Assembly (NCBI RefSeq): GCF_000372965.1
Contig: NZ_KB890024.1
Span: forward strand, 558,001 to 622,000
Source of the DNA: Hoeflea sp. 108
GTDB taxonomy: Bacteria > Pseudomonadota > Alphaproteobacteria > Rhizobiales > Rhizobiaceae
Length of the DNA stretch: 64,000 nt
Reading direction: 5' to 3'
The notes under the pieces are model-generated. The model saw only the letters and a list, made by a program, of their open reading frames with translations, did not search any database and was not told the DNA's origin. Below are positions 63,994 through 64,000 of the stretch, piece by piece; positions within the stretch are counted from its first letter, which is position 1; each line of letters opens with the position of its first letter. The translations under genes and the position numbers were made by a program.

Positions 63994-64000
63994 TTGAGCG
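63994..64000 (+). CDS. Possible start of the next gene (lnt?)
   Basis: A TTG codon at 63994 with GGAG 9 bases upstream could start the next gene, and apolipoprotein N-acyltransferase is expected here by synteny. Only 7 bases lie in the window, so this rests on context alone. The preceding 86 bases show no gene. Confidence 0.2.

Overview
The window looks like a chromosomal segment of a GC-rich alphaproteobacterium of the Rhizobiales, most likely Mesorhizobium/Aminobacter-like Phyllobacteriaceae. The reasons are the order rph-hrcA, rdgB-hemW and tsaB-rimI-plsC-miaB-phoH-ybeY-corC, an exact Irr-type iron box in front of mbfA, many DUF families typical of rhizobia, and several families of palindromic intergenic repeats of the rhizobial kind. 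This assignment is inferred from gene content and not from any database search. No rRNA, tRNA, CRISPR array, transposase or prophage was recognised.

Layout. 1-6.7 kb: the end of kdpA, then kdpB, kdpC and the sensor/regulator pair kdpD-kdpE (high-affinity potassium uptake). 6.7-8.0 kb: a Pr6Pr-type membrane protein and a low-GC stretch with one small acidic gene. 8-14.7 kb: gyrB, a flavin reductase, a LysR regulator with a palindromic site next to its start, a SnoaL-like protein, a cytochrome P450 and acylphosphatase. 14.7-24.9 kb: mostly housekeeping genes (yraN-rsmI, hemW, rdgB, rph, hrcA) with small enzymes between them, then a coupled CHAD/CYTH pair. 25-28.8 kb: a CecR/YbiH-like TetR repressor, an HlyD-type adaptor, an ABC ATPase and an ABC permease, forming a compact drug-efflux operon behind a perfect 20-bp palindrome. 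28.9-31.5 kb: a DUF2066 protein, a small HTH-like protein and the iron exporter mbfA.

31.7-33.5 kb: an ArsR-type regulator next to a DUF1127 gene and a coupled NIPSNAP/antibiotic-monooxygenase pair. Two copies of a TTCGA-N6-TCGAA palindrome lie in the two control regions, so this looks like one small regulon. 34-36.7 kb: a glutathione S-transferase, then a DGPF/YciI protein with its ECF42-type sigma factor. 36.9-43.1 kb: cysK, a LysE exporter, an Hsp70-like protein, a SulP transporter with an XRE regulator behind a 29-bp imperfect palindrome, and a PAP2 phosphatase. 43.4-45.4 kb: PhoX alkaline phosphatase with a Pho box and a strong terminator. 45.7-48.6 kb: small transporters, a 2H-phosphoesterase-like protein, a GNAT and two short unknown genes just ahead of lepA. 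50.7-55 kb: small exported proteins, a frameshifted gene, a CDGSH iron-sulfur protein and a hydantoinase A homologue. 55.2-57.4 kb: malate synthase G. 57.7-64 kb: the conserved tsaB-to-corC block.

The most interesting items are the ArsR/NIPSNAP/monooxygenase regulon, a pair of MITE-like elements (one with perfect 45-bp inverted ends), the candidate ECF42 autoregulatory promoter, the Irr and Pho boxes, the frameshifted gene near 51.7 kb and several unlisted small ORFs. Nothing here is clearly a new defence or biosynthetic system.
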